DNA of 64,000 bases from Mucidula mucida (lineage: Eukaryota; Basidiomycota; Agaricomycetes; Agaricales; Physalacriaceae), in assembly GCA_015501055.1 (NCBI GenBank), contig JADNYV010000040.1, positions 124,001-188,000 of the forward strand. The letters are read 5' to 3'. Position 1 is the first letter of the stretch. Every line of letters begins with the position of its first letter. Positions 38,883 to 50,730 of this stretch are shown here, in pieces. The notes beneath the pieces are model-generated. The model did no database searches. It was not told the DNA's origin and saw only the letters and a list, made by a program, of their open reading frames with translations. A program made the position numbers and the translations under genes.

Positions 38883-41800
38883 ATGAGCGAGCCAATAGAC
38901 GCCCCTCAGGACAGTTTGAATGGCTCCCAAGGCTCTGGATCGGGTGAACGGTTCGTGAATCCGCCGGATCCGAACGTGATACTGAACAGTGATCAGGAAA
39001 CCGAATGTGCGCGCCCGAGTCTGGCGGGCATGTGAAGTCTGTCGGAAACGAAAGGTGTGTGGCGATGAAGGCTTTGGATAGCTCTCACTCATGAGTGAGC
39101 TTTGTAGGTGAAGTGTAACGGTCAGGTGAGCTCCGCATCGCTGCTGTGCGCTTTGGTCTGACGAGCACAGGAACCATGCTCCTACTGTCTCTCCTCGGGC
39201 AAGATATGCAGCTGTATGCGCGTCTAAACTCTTATAGGCATCTCTGATCTTGTTCTACAGTCAAAGATATCAGCGATAATGCGGCTCTTGCGCGACAGTA
39301 TGTCCTCATGCATTGCACGCTTGGCTGGACTGAAACGCCACAATTTAAAGGCAGGCCAACACCGTCGACTCTCGCCTGTCCAAGGTGGAAGAAACACTGC
39401 GGGGCTTGCTCCCAATGACTCAAGCGTTCGAGGCTTGGTTGCAAAAGAATCCACAGGCATCACAACTTCCGTAAGTTTTTTACATTGGCGCCGAGCGTCC
39501 CTTCAACGTGAAACATAGGTTCTTGATGGCTAACGCAGAGGCGGGGCCATCCACCCAACCCCAATACTTTCCACCCCGTAACGCTAATCAGACTGAAGCC
39601 TACCGTCCCTCGACGGCGGTCCAGCGTCTATCTCGCTTTCCAACAAACGGCGCCTCGGGCAGCCCAGCTTCTATATCGGATCCCGTCGAAGATGAGACGC
39701 TTGATGGCCCAGAGCAGTGGTCCGATAGATTTTCTCATCTCACCAAGGACAGCTATGGTAATCTCCGGTAAGCAATCTCGACATCTCTGCATCGGAGACT
39801 GGGTTTTCGAACTCTAAATTTGTAGATACACGGGCGGCGCCTCGACGTATATGCTTGTGGACGCGTTGACGACCTTGCAGGATTCGACTACAGACGCGTC
39901 GCCAGAGTCGCAGTCCAGTCGGAGGAACGTCGATATTACTTTGCCCTTCTTCAATCCAGGGCATTATTTCAAGACGCAGGAAGCGCTGTAGGTTTCTATT
40001 GCACACGTCACCCTCTTTAATTCACCTTGGCCGTTTCAAAGACCGCGTCCGGAAGATATACCTTATCCCACGCCCGAACAGGGCGACGAACTGGTTGAGA
40101 TTTTTTTCAAATCTGTGCACTATTCGTTTCCGCTGCTTCATCAGCACCTCTTTCTTGAGAGGTACATGAAGGTCATGGCATCTAAGCATTCCGGTAAACC
40201 TTCCAGAGACACCGCGTTCCTTGCTTTGATGTTTTCGGTCTTCGCCTGTGGCTCCTGTGTTCTTGGGCGGAAGCGTCACAACACCTCAGTAAGAGTCCAA
40301 CTCCCACAAGTGACTTCGGAGGCATAGAGTCAGTTGCGCTATCTTTTTTTTCAAGCCCTTTTCTCAAGATATTTCAGCTATTACCAAAGGGCACAGCTGT
40401 TGTTCTGGATGTGCTCGGGAGAATCTCAAATTGAGCAGTAAGTTAGGTTGTGTGGCGTTTGTCTTTCCTAACTGTGCTGTTAGGGTCCAATGTCTGGCAT
40501 TATTGGCTATCTGTAACGCCTCCTGGAATAGTCAGTGGTCGCATTGCATAAAATGGCTTCCTTCTTATCTTCAATAGCTCTCGCGCAAGGCTGGTTGAAT
40601 GCCGGACAGGCCATACGAAGAGCGCAAGATCTTGGGTTGCATGTAAGGCGGGCAGCTTCCCATTTCATCACGCTGACTGCCTCTTCTTAAGCGGTCCTCT
40701 AGAAGGTCTAATATGTCTGCACTCAACAAGGAAATTCGGCGCCGAGTGTGGTGGTGCGTGTATTCATTGGATCGCCTGTTATCGATGGCCCTCGGACGTC
40801 CCAGTGGCGCCCATGATGATGATTGTAATGTTGAGCTACGTAAGATAACACCTTCACATCCTTTTGCGTCTTTCTCATGAAGATACTTAGCCGTAGAATT
40901 AGACGACGCCCAGCTGCTAGCATCTTTAGAAGGATCCGTCCCTCGACCAGGGAGTTCAAATATGACGGGCTTCATCGCGTGAGTTGTTATTACTTTTATG
41001 GTCACTGCGATCCTTGAATGGAACGTGGCGCAGACTTCTCAAGATCTACGTCATCGCGGGAAGAGTCATGCGATTTGTCCACTCCCCAAGAATAGACGAT
41101 CCTTTCAATGAAGAAACCCAAGATGTGGTTGCCTCCTTGGACGAAGAGCTTGAAGCTTGGATCAACGGGCTCCCTCCGGCTGTGCGGTTCGCCGCAAATG
41201 ACCGCCAAAACCCACAAATGCTATCCCTATGCCTAATAACCTTTTTCATATATTATTCCTCTATAATCAATCTCCGTACGTCTTGATATCTGATTGCTTC
41301 TTTATTTCTCACTCGTTTTTAGATCGTCCATTTATACCTGATGATTCATCTCCTTCTAATGACCTTACCTCGTTGGGGCAATGTATGAGCGCAGCTCGTT
41401 CTTGTGAGTCGGATGTATCCAGAGGTCCGTCTCGTTACTTACGCATGCACAGGTATTCGTATCGGCGAAATTACCCAAGAGGCAAGTTCAGCTGTAGTTT
41501 TGGTGGCGTTATTAACACTGCCATCAGATGCTACCCTCGTCTCATTATATGGCTTTCGCCGTTCAGTTCATTACTGTGCGCAATCTCGTATTGTCTGTTT
41601 GTCTTCATGGGTTGCTGAAACTTCATAGTTAAGCGGAGTTGTTCTCCTCCGCTGCATACATTATGTCAATGACGAAGAGCTTGTTTCCGCTATTATCCAC
41701 GATGCAGAGAAATGTGTCTCAATTCTTGAAGGTCTGGAAGACGTATGGCCTGCGTCTAAGCGATGTAGAGAGATCGTATCGGACCTTTTGGTCGTGGTGA

Positions 41801-42471
41801 AGATGAAGCTGAACGGCGGACCGGTCGCGATTGAGAACTTGCAGGCGTCCCAGGAGACGGTCAATGAAGAGCGGTGCGCACTTTCAGTACACGATATGCT
41901 AGTTCTTAACGTTTACTTTAGGCCCTTGTCTTCGAAAGGGAAACGAAAGCGCGCCGACACGGCGTCTGATCTGACATCCGTGAGGGCGAGTGTGAATGGC
42001 CATCCACCCTGGGGAGATCTGCGTTCGGACGTCCCCACTTTCCGCCATGAGATGGCGCCACCTCCTGAAGGTGTTCAAGGGATGCCGTTGTCGAACATGC
42101 GGACCTCGATGGATCCTGGATCAAGTCACCGTTTCACTTCAAACATCAATTCTAGTCATGCTTCTACATCTCTATCTTTGGATACTACCATGGGACCCCC
42201 TCATATGTCGACGGCGCGCGGCTATCCCTCACCACCTCGGTTGACCCTCGATATCAATGCGCTCTATTCGGGCGAGGGGATTTCAGGTCTACCCTTTGCG
42301 TATGAGTTCATCGGGGACGACCTTCTTGCTCTGCTTGGCAACGTCATCAGTAAACCGACACATCCTATCACTGGATTGGAAGATAACGCTCAGCTACTAT
42401 GGCAGGCATTTCATGGACAACGAGATACACCGTTTACTTCAGCTTATGATTCTGTTAATGGACCTACATAG
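38883..42471 (+). CDS. Zn2Cys6 fungal transcription factor
   Basis: Nuclear DNA-binding regulator. The cluster is complete after splicing: C-EV-C-RKRKVK-C-NGQEP-C-SY-C-LSSGKI-C, the exact C2-6-5-2-6 spacing. It is split by introns at about 39052-39107 and 39126-39170. Downstream is the fungal_trans domain: VEIFFKSVHYSFPLLHQHLF, LFFQALFSRYFSYYQRAQLL, GQAIRRAQDLGLH, RRRVWWCVYSLDRLLSMALG and EELEAWINGLPPAVRF. The tail is Ser/Pro-rich and ends YDSVNGPT. Start MSEPIDAPQDSLNGS. Exon limits between 39200 and 39530 and around 40290-40340 are unsure; one junction there is one base off. Placed between the dehydrogenase and the monooxygenase, it may regulate the neighbours. Confidence 0.87.
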
Positions 42472-42543
42472 ATATAGATGGGTAGTGTATACAGCGTATG
42501 TGATTCATGTAAAGTGCGATATGTGCGAAATTAGTTGATTAAT

Positions 42544-44239
42544 TTATGCAGAGAGTTTGGCGACCTCGGCGGCGATGTGGTCGTGCATCTTGTAGCTATT
42601 CATTTCGTTAACTAGAGATGCCGTTGGTCAGTACAATCCGAGAGACAGGCATTGGAGTCATACTCGTCAATTTGTCCTCCTTGGCAGCGAGAGCAGCGTC
42701 TGGTGCAGAAAGACTGGTGAAGCCGATACGTTCGTTGATGTTCAGAGTGGCGCGCCATGATGTTTCCTGCACGCGAGTCCCGCGGGGTTTGCGAATGGTC
42801 TGGTACATGGCCAACCCGGCGGGGACGTCGTTGGTAAAATTATACTTGTCTGAGAAGATGATACCGAGGGCGGCGGCGTCTTCGATGGCCTGGCAAGCGC
42901 CTTGCGACTGGTGAGGCATCATGGGGTGCGCGGCGTCGCCCAAGATACAGGCTTTGCCTTTGAACCAGTGCTAATAGAATGAATTTAGAATATGTCGAGG
43001 AACGTTACATGGAGTGCGTACCGGGTATGGCTCGTGCTTGTACAGTCGCCATGGCATACGGTCGACCGAGTGCTTGATGAGGTCGAGACATTCTGGATCA
43101 AGCTGGTCGTAGCGCCCTTGTGTTATATCGCTAACGGGGACCTCGGAAAAGGCGAAGCCTTCTTCAAAGTGCTTTGTTAACTCGGTGGGCATGAAACCTT
43201 GGGTATTCTATGAGCTCGATGGTCGATTAGCAGTAGAGATTGGTGTTCACAGTAGAAGGAGACAATGTCGTAGCCCGAGCAAGGCGACATGACAATTTTG
43301 TAGAACTTTGAGCGCCCGTTCTTGCCTTCCATACCGCCCCAGTAATGACTGTAACATGTTGTTAGAAGGCCTGCACAAGGAACCGAGGGGTAAGGATTAC
43401 ATTGCAGGTTCCAGAGCATACTGCTGCAACCCAAATTTGTCGATGTCTTCGCGTTTAACGTTACAACGATAGCACGTTTGCGGCGCAGACGCCATCTCGG
43501 GTATTACACCAATTTGACCACGGACGACGGACTGTGGGAGATAAGGTGATGTAGAACTATATGGAGAAGGATAACGTACCCTAATACCATCTGCGCCGAT
43601 GATAAGGTCCGCGCTAATGGTCCGGCCGTTGGTGAAGGTGACGGTACCCTTCTCATAGTCAACGGATTCACAACTACAAGAGATTAAATAACATGCAATT
43701 CATTCATCGTACAGATACACTCACATATGATCGACGCAGACCGTGCAAGGCGTACCCTCACCTTCAGGAGAGGTGGCGGTCTTGAGAAGAGTGGCGTGCA
43801 TGTCCTGGCGATGGAACATGTTGTACACATTACCCCACTGCTCTTCGTACCCGTCAAGATTGTACTGGTTGAGAATTTTCCCAGTCTCCCAATCGCGCAT
43901 GACGAGTTTCATCTAGCAGATTATGGGTAATGAATTCCCTAGACCGGGTTCGTGAAGCATACCAAAATGACCGGCTTCATGTCAGGAATGTCGACGTTCC
44001 ATTCGCGAAGCCATTGCGTCCCATTGGCCGCGCATGAAATGGAAGCTCCGACTTCGACATTGAAGTCGCGGCGTTCGTATATATCAACTAGCGCGGAGTA
44101 AGCGCGACAACATTTGGATAGAGCTCCGAAAACACGTACCAAGGTGACCAGATCGACGAAGGGCGACGGCGGCGGCAAGACCGCCCAGGCCACCACCGAC
44201 GACAGCCACGCGCAATTGCTTGAAGTTGGATGATGCCAT
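42544..44239 (-). CDS. FAD-dependent aromatic monooxygenase (salicylate hydroxylase-like)
   Basis: Group A flavin hydroxylase that would use NAD(P)H and oxygen to hydroxylate an aromatic or cyclic acid. FAD-binding GGGLGGL in VAVVGGGLGGLAAAVALRRS, then YERRDFNVEVGASI. The DG motif is ADLIIGADGIR, and the second FAD motif is CILGDAAHPMMPHQSQGACQ followed by AIEDAAALG. The middle has MHYWGGMEGKNGRSKFYKIV. It starts MASSNFKQLRVAVVGG at 44239 and ends HIAAEVAKLSA. At least seven introns, all joining in frame. No signal peptide. It is divergent from the hydrolase/SnoaL gene with only about 285 bp between the starts, so the two are probably co-regulated. Confidence 0.9.
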
Positions 44240-44524
44240 ATCTGCGGAGGGGAATGGGAGCCATGTCGCTGATTGCAGCAGGCTTTATGTTTCCGATTCT
44301 CACTTGACAAAGGGAAGACGCCTCGTACGCGGATCTCCCGCGGCCGTTCCGTCGCACGTGACATAAATTTGGTGCTTCGGCGGAAGGAGCCTATCCGATA
44401 ACATGAGACCTCTCCTGAACGACAGAGATAATGAATATTCGCTGAATCCTCCAACCACACATCCAGGCCAGGTCGAGACTTGTTGACGAGTTCATATCTA
44501 ACATCCATCCGTCCCCCGAGAAGC

Positions 44525-46042
44525 ATGGTACCTACGTCCTACGATCCTAACTCCCCGGACGAACAGCCCGTTGCGCTTCCTGAAGCGCCTTTAGTCAGAC
44601 TCAGCCCTAATGCAGTTCTTCAGCCCCCTCGTACCCGCCGTGGTACTGGTCCAGGAATGATTGTCATCCTGCCCCCCTCTTCTGCCGTCAAACCTAGCAC
44701 CCGCGCCGAGAAGCCATTGGATCCCGAACCGGTGCTGAAATGTGCGGAAGAGGGCTTTGCTGTTGTCGGTGTAACGCCTTTTTCAGAAGGCTGGTCTATT
44801 TCGGAAGCTATTTCCCAGGGCGTTGATGCACTGTTGGATCTCCAGGAGTTGGACACGAAGGACAAGTTTGCTGTCACAGGTCAGTACGGGCTTTAACAAG
44901 ATTCAATTAATTGAACTCTTGATTTCTCTCGTTCTAGTCTACCACCCCGAATCTTTGCCCGATGTACTCATTGCTATCGAAAAGGACACTCGTATTGCTT
45001 GTCTTGTAGTTTACGGATCAGCTCCGCATTCGTCGCGTGTCCCAGTCATGGCGCATCTCCCTTCTTCTGCAGAAAAAGCAAAAGGGACCGCGAATTTGAG
45101 CGTTTTCACCTACGAGTCGGCTTCTCCGCATTTCGTACTGCCGCACGTTGATGACTATGTCCCTCCATTCGCGTCCCTTGCTCATTCTCGCAATGTGCCC
45201 TTTTGGAGGAAACATCTGGGCGGTCCCTACTTCGACATAGAGGCTATCTGGGAAGAGCACACCTACTTTGAGTTCGAGACTCGAAGTGTTGCTCATACTA
45301 TGGGCACTATGGTGGTACGTGCAATGAAATGTTTTCTTCACGCTTTGAAGCTGAAATCGTGCGATAGGCTGAGCCGTATGTTAACCATGTCACTACCGTA
45401 AGCCCTCTCTGCGCTGCTTTTCCGCGCTAATATCCTCGCAGATGACGGGTGGCATTGGAAGGAAGAGTCTCACCAACTTTTACCGTGATCATTTCATTTT
45501 TGCGTTTGTGGCTCTCGTAATTCTAGGCTTCAGGTCCTAACAACCTCTGCAGCAACCCAGCCGATACAAGACTTGAAACCGTATCGCGAACTATTGGTGC
45601 TGACCGTGTCGTTGGTCCGTCTTATCTACGCTCATAACCGTCGACGCCTCTTACTTATCATATGGCTAGATGAATTCATCTTTCACTGCACACACGATAG
45701 GGTCATAGATTGGCTCCTACCCGCAGTGCCTCCAACCGGGAGAAAGCTCGCAATCCCCATGCTCGGCGTTGTTAACGTCCGAGGGGACCGTTTGTATCAT
45801 GGTCCGTGGTTGACGCGTCCTTTACCTGCTATCTCTCATCGTCGCGTTTAGAACACATATGGTGGGATCAGGGGACAGCTATGATTCAAGCTGGTATTAT
45901 GCCTTCGATTGTGCCTTTCCCGCTGGATGGTGGCAAGCAAATGCTCCGTTTGCCTGTGGCGGGCGTTGAATGCGCGAAGATGTTGGTAGATGAGACGGAT
46001 GGGAAGAGTAACGAGATGTTTGGATGGGGTCTCCAGGCTTAG
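44525..46042 (+). CDS. Dienelactone-hydrolase-like protein with SnoaL/NTF2-like C-terminus
   Basis: Two-part protein. The N-terminal 270 residues resemble carboxymethylenebutenolidases (GMIVILPPSSAV, CAEEGFAVVGVTPFSEGWS, then LPSSAEKAKGTANLSVFTYE and a likely catalytic His in SASPHFVLPHVDDY). I see no clear G-x-C-x-G nucleophile, so activity is doubtful. The C-terminal part is SnoaL/NTF2-like: GGIGRKSLTNFYRDHFIFA, VSRTIGADRVVDEFIFHCTH, VVNVRGDRLYHEHIWWDQGT. It ends NEMFGWGLQA. Introns at about 44880-44937, 45314-45367, 45394-45441 (approximate), 45485-45550 and 45800-45850. It shares an upstream region with the FAD monooxygenase. Confidence 0.78.
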
Positions 46043-46289
46043 ATTTGCCAGAAGAAGTGTAAATAAGTGTAATTTCGTTTGTATTCACAATGTACAGCAC
46101 TGGCAGACAGTATTAATCGGTATATTTCGCGTTCAATGCCTCTTGCCTCTGTTTCAATGACTGGAGGCCGCCTGAAGCCCGCCCGGATTCTTTACGTACG
46201 AATTCGCTCCTTGTCTCCCGCCAACGGCGCACTTAGACTTGCCCTTTTCGTGCCAAGGTATACATTTATTTGAAAATTCTACACTTCTA

Positions 46290-46850
46290 GGTTTCTACGA
46301 ACGAATATCCTTGAGTTTTCCCAATCCCGTTCCACACACCAAGGGCGACGACGTCTGCTCCGAGGTTCATGAAATCGACTGGATCATCGAAGGATCAATC
46401 TCTGGGATTTCCTAAAAGCTGCAGAGGAACTTACATCCTTGTTCAAACCTTGCCTTGACCTGCTCAGCAGAGGTACAGAACATGCCGGCGTACTTGCCTG
46501 CTGCTTTCGCGGCGGCAAGGACGCGTTTAATTGCTTCCTGCACTTCGGGGATGTTCGCATGATCCAGGGGAGGGTATCCCATGGATGAACAGAGATCGTT
46601 TGGCCTGGATTCGCGCGTCAGAAGGGTAAGTAATCTTCGGAAACACTCACCCGTCGAGGAATGTACTGACTATTCCATCTACTTTAGCGATCTCTTCGCA
46701 ATTACCCAGTCCCTCGACCGTCTCGATCTGCACCGCGATGAACGTGTTCTTGCTTGCAGTAGCAATGTACTCGCCCATCCCCTGCCCGAAGGCCGCAGGA
46801 GCAAAAGGCGAACCGGCACCTCGTACGCCTGAGATGGACCCGGGGGTACG
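46290..46850 (-). pseudogene. Truncated copy of the HpcH/HpaI aldolase gene
   Basis: About 560 bp nearly identical to the 3' half of the intact aldolase gene at 49285-50508. It has three lesions. The N-terminal half is missing: homology stops near 46850 at the RTPGSISGVRGAGSPF block. The microexon encoding DMLFVG and its flanking intron are deleted between KVDGI and the next donor. Five bases are lost at the C-terminus (ALGVWNGIGKTQ instead of NGVELGKLKD). It ends where the 5' flank of YDM copy E begins, so the two may have moved together. Confidence 0.85.
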
Positions 46851-46967
46851 CTGCGTACGGATTCCTCCCTTTCTCCCTTGTTTTTTCCTTCGAAGAACTT
46901 CCCCGGTACAGGTCATTACTAATCCTATGAGCCACATTGCACTTTACGCATGCGTTCTACCTTCACC

Positions 46968-47578
46968 ATGGCATCATCACTTCGCCGCACCCGCAAAACA
47001 ACCTTTGCTATATTCTCGGGATATGACATGTCGCGCCAGACATTTATTGACATGGTCACCCAAATGCCGGCACTGCGCTCGAAACTGGAAGAGCCATGTG
47101 AAATGGAGAATCTTCCTGGGCATATAAGCGCTGGCGCAGACAGCACAAAGGTCCTCAAATCAAGTGTGGGTTTCTTTCTGTGTACAGCGATTCTTTTTTA
47201 CGGTGACCTGTTTTGTCCAGCCTTATACAAAGATGAGGGCGAGGACATGGATGAGGACGAGGACTGGTCAGACGAGACGTACGCGGCGGTCACATCATTC
47301 TTCGTGTCAACACGTTACGTCGACTACATGGACGAGTCCCAGCTTGAAGATGCCGAGAACCGACCGTTCGCACAAGAGACGGAGAAGGACAAGGCCATCT
47401 TGGCAAACTTTCTTCGTTGCCTTCAGGATCACGGTGGCTTGCAATTTGACACCACTAAACTGAGGTTTTGCTGGGTCCGGGACTATCATCCACACTATTC
47501 AATTTCGGTATGCCTTCTTCATGCTCTTCCTTTCTGATTCGTACTCATCTTCAATAGAAAGGTACCTGGGCTCGATAA
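46968..47578 (+). CDS. YDM family copy E
   Basis: Fifth copy, on the opposite strand and 33 kb from the others, with the same 5' flank (CTATGAGCCACATTGCACTTT and TTCTACCTTCACCATG). It starts MASSLRRTRKTTFAIFSGYD. Blocks: MPALRSKLEEPCEMENL, YVDYMDESQLEDAENRPFAQ, FDTTKLRFCWVRDYHPHYS. A one-base deletion after ENL shifts the exon-1 end. Intron 1 (47166-47220, 55 bp) keeps GT..AG, but retaining it restores the frame (55 minus 1 is divisible by 3), so the unspliced transcript is open to 47537. Intron 2 (47508-47557) gives the end SKGTWAR with stop at 47576-47578. Function unknown. Confidence 0.6.
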
Positions 47579-48125
47579 GAAGCGCTGGTTGAGTGTTTGT
47601 GGAACGACACGAGTCAGAGTAAGAGTTTGGTTCATTCTGAATGTGGCACATGTTACATATCTCTCATCACCCTGCATTGTTTGTCCTGTTAGTATTGGTA
47701 CAGACCTCACTCGCACGAGCTGCTTCCTTACCTTCAGAAACCCTGAGTACTTGCAAGGTGTGAGCCTACTACGATTGCTCTCGTCTTGATCCTCCCGCTT
47801 GCACTGGCATCGCCGCCGCGCCGTTGCAACAACTCGGAGCCCTTATGGACAATCAATAGTACTCTCAAATACATCAGTTGTCTTGAAGAAGATAGTCCAC
47901 ACGGGTAATAAACGGAGAAATTACAACAACAGATACAATTCGCTCTTTATTATAGTGATAGAGTCTAATTATCTAAGAAGTCCAGGTCCGTGCGATGATA
48001 CAGTGTACAAATTGAATGAAAAAAGCTGCAAATAAAAATAACGACCAATGGGCTGCGGGTGGGGAATTTGAGTAGTGCCCTCAAAAGATCTAATCACAAC
48101 ACTTACTCTAAACCATCTTAGCCAT
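47579..48125. other. YDM spacer copy and AT-rich intergenic
   Basis: About 250 bp after copy E match the spacer between copies B and A on the minus strand (6640-6876), including CATTGTTTGTCCTGTTAGTATTG split over both. The duplicated unit is therefore gene plus spacer. The rest, 47880-48125, is AT-rich without a gene. Confidence 0.65.
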
Positions 48126-48965
48126 CAGAGGGCTCTGACTGGTGTCCCGACTGGCCGACGTCTGCATCGACGCCAACCTAGCGGGACAATCAGCATCCAT
48201 GTAGCTCTACAGAAGCACCCTTGAGCATCCAACTGCGCACAAAAAGAAGACAGAATCTTCAGAAGAGAAAATGACTAACCGGAGGGGGGTCATCAGAATC
48301 CGACGACATTAGCGCCTCATCTTCCGTAACCAACAAGCCAGGTGGCGTGTTGTCAGGCCCATAAAGCATGCGCTGAAGGAAATCGACAATGAGATCAGCT
48401 ATGAGTCTGAAACACAATCCTATGCGGCCCAAGTAGGACTCAAAACTGGAGGGAAAGTAACCTTAAGCTGCTTGAGTCGTGTCACTGTAAGGGCTGACAA
48501 TAAAAACATACCGAAGAATCCTGCCCTGCCAATCCCCCCGGATGCATCCTAACAGCCGCACAAAACACAACTGAGCTGATGAATAGGAAGGGAACCAGCA
48601 TCCAAGCGTGTCGGTTAGAACATGGAAAGAACAAGGGGAGAACTAAAGATTGTATTCAGAACAGGAGGCAGACCGAACAGGAGTGCTTGAAACTACGCAC
48701 TGGCAGACAATCCCAGCTGTATCACATACAGCAGCATATACGGCAAATCTGATCTAAAAGATGCAACCAAATTGACGCAAATGAATATGACCACAAGAAC
48801 TGCCGGTATTACAGCCAGCGTGACGCGAAATGGGCAGTCGTTGACGGCGACGACGCCGCAGCACAAGATAAGTAGGTTCGCTGTCAAGAGGAAAACAATA
48901 TTCCACAAAGTTGGATCGTATGCTGGGTATGGCGTTGTGGAACTGGTGTCTTCTTGCGCGACCAT
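48126..48965 (-). CDS. Small membrane protein of unknown function
   Basis: The first exon starts MVAQEDTSSTTPYPAYDPTL and has two or three hydrophobic helices: WNIVFLLTANLLILCCGVV, FRVTLAVIPAVLVVIFICVN, DLPYMLLYVIQLGLS. Further exons are likely (MHPGGLAGQDSS, then MLYGPDNTPPGLLVTEDEAL and a Ser/Asp-rich tail), but their joins and the stop near 48126 are uncertain. No family recognised. The first exon is the confident part. Confidence 0.5.
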
Positions 48966-49284
48966 CGTGGAGGAAGGGAAGAGAGACGCTGACGTTACGT
49001 GTTACTTTTTCCTTTCATTCTGAGTCTCCACGTGGCATGCGGCACGTCACCTACATCACATATATCCATGAAGCCGCAAACAAGTATGGCTTTGTACCTA
49101 ACTACCACCATCCCCACCGCTCGTGAAATTAAACACACCGTACCTTTCTAATATGGAGTCAACCGTCTCACTTTTCTTCAACCCCCAGAACTGAGAGAGG
49201 GATTTTCGTCATTGTTCGCATTGGCACCAACTCTGCGACTCAATACTGACTGAAATCGACCGGCAATTCTACACATCTAGGTTT

Positions 49285-50508
49285 CTACGAACGAATATCC
49301 TTGAGCTTTCCTAACTCAACCCCATTCCACACACCAAGGGCGACGACGTCTGCTCCGAGGTTCATAAAATCGACTGGATCATCGAAGAATCAATTTCTGG
49401 GATTTCCTAAAAGCTGCAGAGGAACTCACATCCTTGTTCAAACCTTGCCTTGACCTGCTCAGCAGAGGTACAGAACATGCCGGCGTACTTGCCTGCTGCT
49501 TTCGCGGCGGCAAGGACGCGTTTAATTGCTTCCTGCACTTCGGGGATGTTCGCATGATCCAGGGGAGGGTATCCCATGGATGAACAGAGATCGTTTGGCC
49601 TGGATTCGCGCGTCAGAAGGGTAAGTAATCTTCGGAAACACTCACCCAACAAACAACATATCTATCAATACAAGTCAGTCAACAACCTAAACGCGTCGAG
49701 GAATGTACTGACCTATTCCATCTACTTTAGCGATCTCTTCGCAATTACCCAGTCCCTCGACCGTCTCGATCTGCACCGCGATGAACGTGTTCTTGTTTGC
49801 GGTAGCAATGTACTCGCCCATCCCCTGCCCGAACGCCGCAGGAGCAAAAGGCGAACCGGCACCTCGTACGCCGGAAATGGACCAGGGGGTGCGCTGCGCC
49901 AGCGGAATGGGGAACTTTGCGTAGGACACCAGCGCCTTGGCCTCTTCCGGCGTACTCATCATGGGACACAGAATACCATGAGCTAGTAGTCAGCTTGTAC
50001 GTGAACCTCGGGGCAAATCGTATTGCAAACAAATGCTCACCCCCTGTGTCTAGAGTGCGCTTGACGAGCCAGTTCTCCGGAGCGGGGATGCGCACGATGG
50101 GGGAGACGCCCTGCGCGGCGATCGCGCCGACAGACGCGTGCATCGCGGCATCCGCGATGTCGCCGTGTTCGCAGTCGACGATGACGAACTATGATTGGGG
50201 GATAGATTGAGAATCGGGCTGCTAGAATAGTAAGAGAGGACAGACATCGTATCCCATTTGGGCAACCATCCTGGCGAGAGATGCGCCTGGCAGCATCAGC
50301 CAAGACCCTGCGGGAGATGGTCAGGCGACGATACTAAGGAATTTGACGGCGGAGGCGCACCGACTACGGGTTTCCTGGGGTTTTGGCCGAAGCCATGACC
50401 TTCTGTAGACCAAGGCGGCCTTCTGACGATGGACCGGAGGCGGGGGCGGGCAGAGCTGCGTACGACATTTCGGAGGGAGAGCAGTGGATTCGACTTGAAG
50501 AAGACCAT
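49285..50508 (-). CDS. HpcH/HpaI-type aldolase (2-keto-3-deoxy acid aldolase)
   Basis: Metal-dependent class II aldolase that splits or forms 2-keto-3-deoxy acids, e.g. in aromatic or sugar acid breakdown. Seen: GSWLMLPGASLARMVAQMGY, FVIVDCEHGDIADAAMHASV (metal/base region), PIVRIPAPENWLVKRTLDTG, AHGILCPMMSTPEEAKALVS, VRGAGSPFAPAAFG, NTFIAVQIETVEGLGNCEEI with the metal-binding Glu, and DMLFVGPNDLCSSMGYPPLD with the Asp. DMLFVG is encoded by a 16-bp microexon. The N-terminus (MVFFKSNPLLSLRNVVRSSA, Arg/Ser-rich) could be a mitochondrial presequence. It ends ELGKLKDIRS with TAG at 49285-49287. A broken duplicate lies 3 kb to the left. Confidence 0.9.
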
Positions 50509-50730
50509 CAGCAGGCCATTCCATTATAACGTATACGGCGGCTCCGAGCCCGTTGTTGAAGGCTGTTCGGATGCTTCCTCGGACCTTCCGTCCCGCTCGC
50601 TGATGTCTGCCAATCATGATACATTGGAAATTCCAGGTGCTTATCTTTATCTCTGGAAATTGGAATGATCCCTTGACTCGTTACTTAAAAACGGCTCGTG
50701 CTGGGGTAGAGCGGGTTTATCTCGTCGGCC

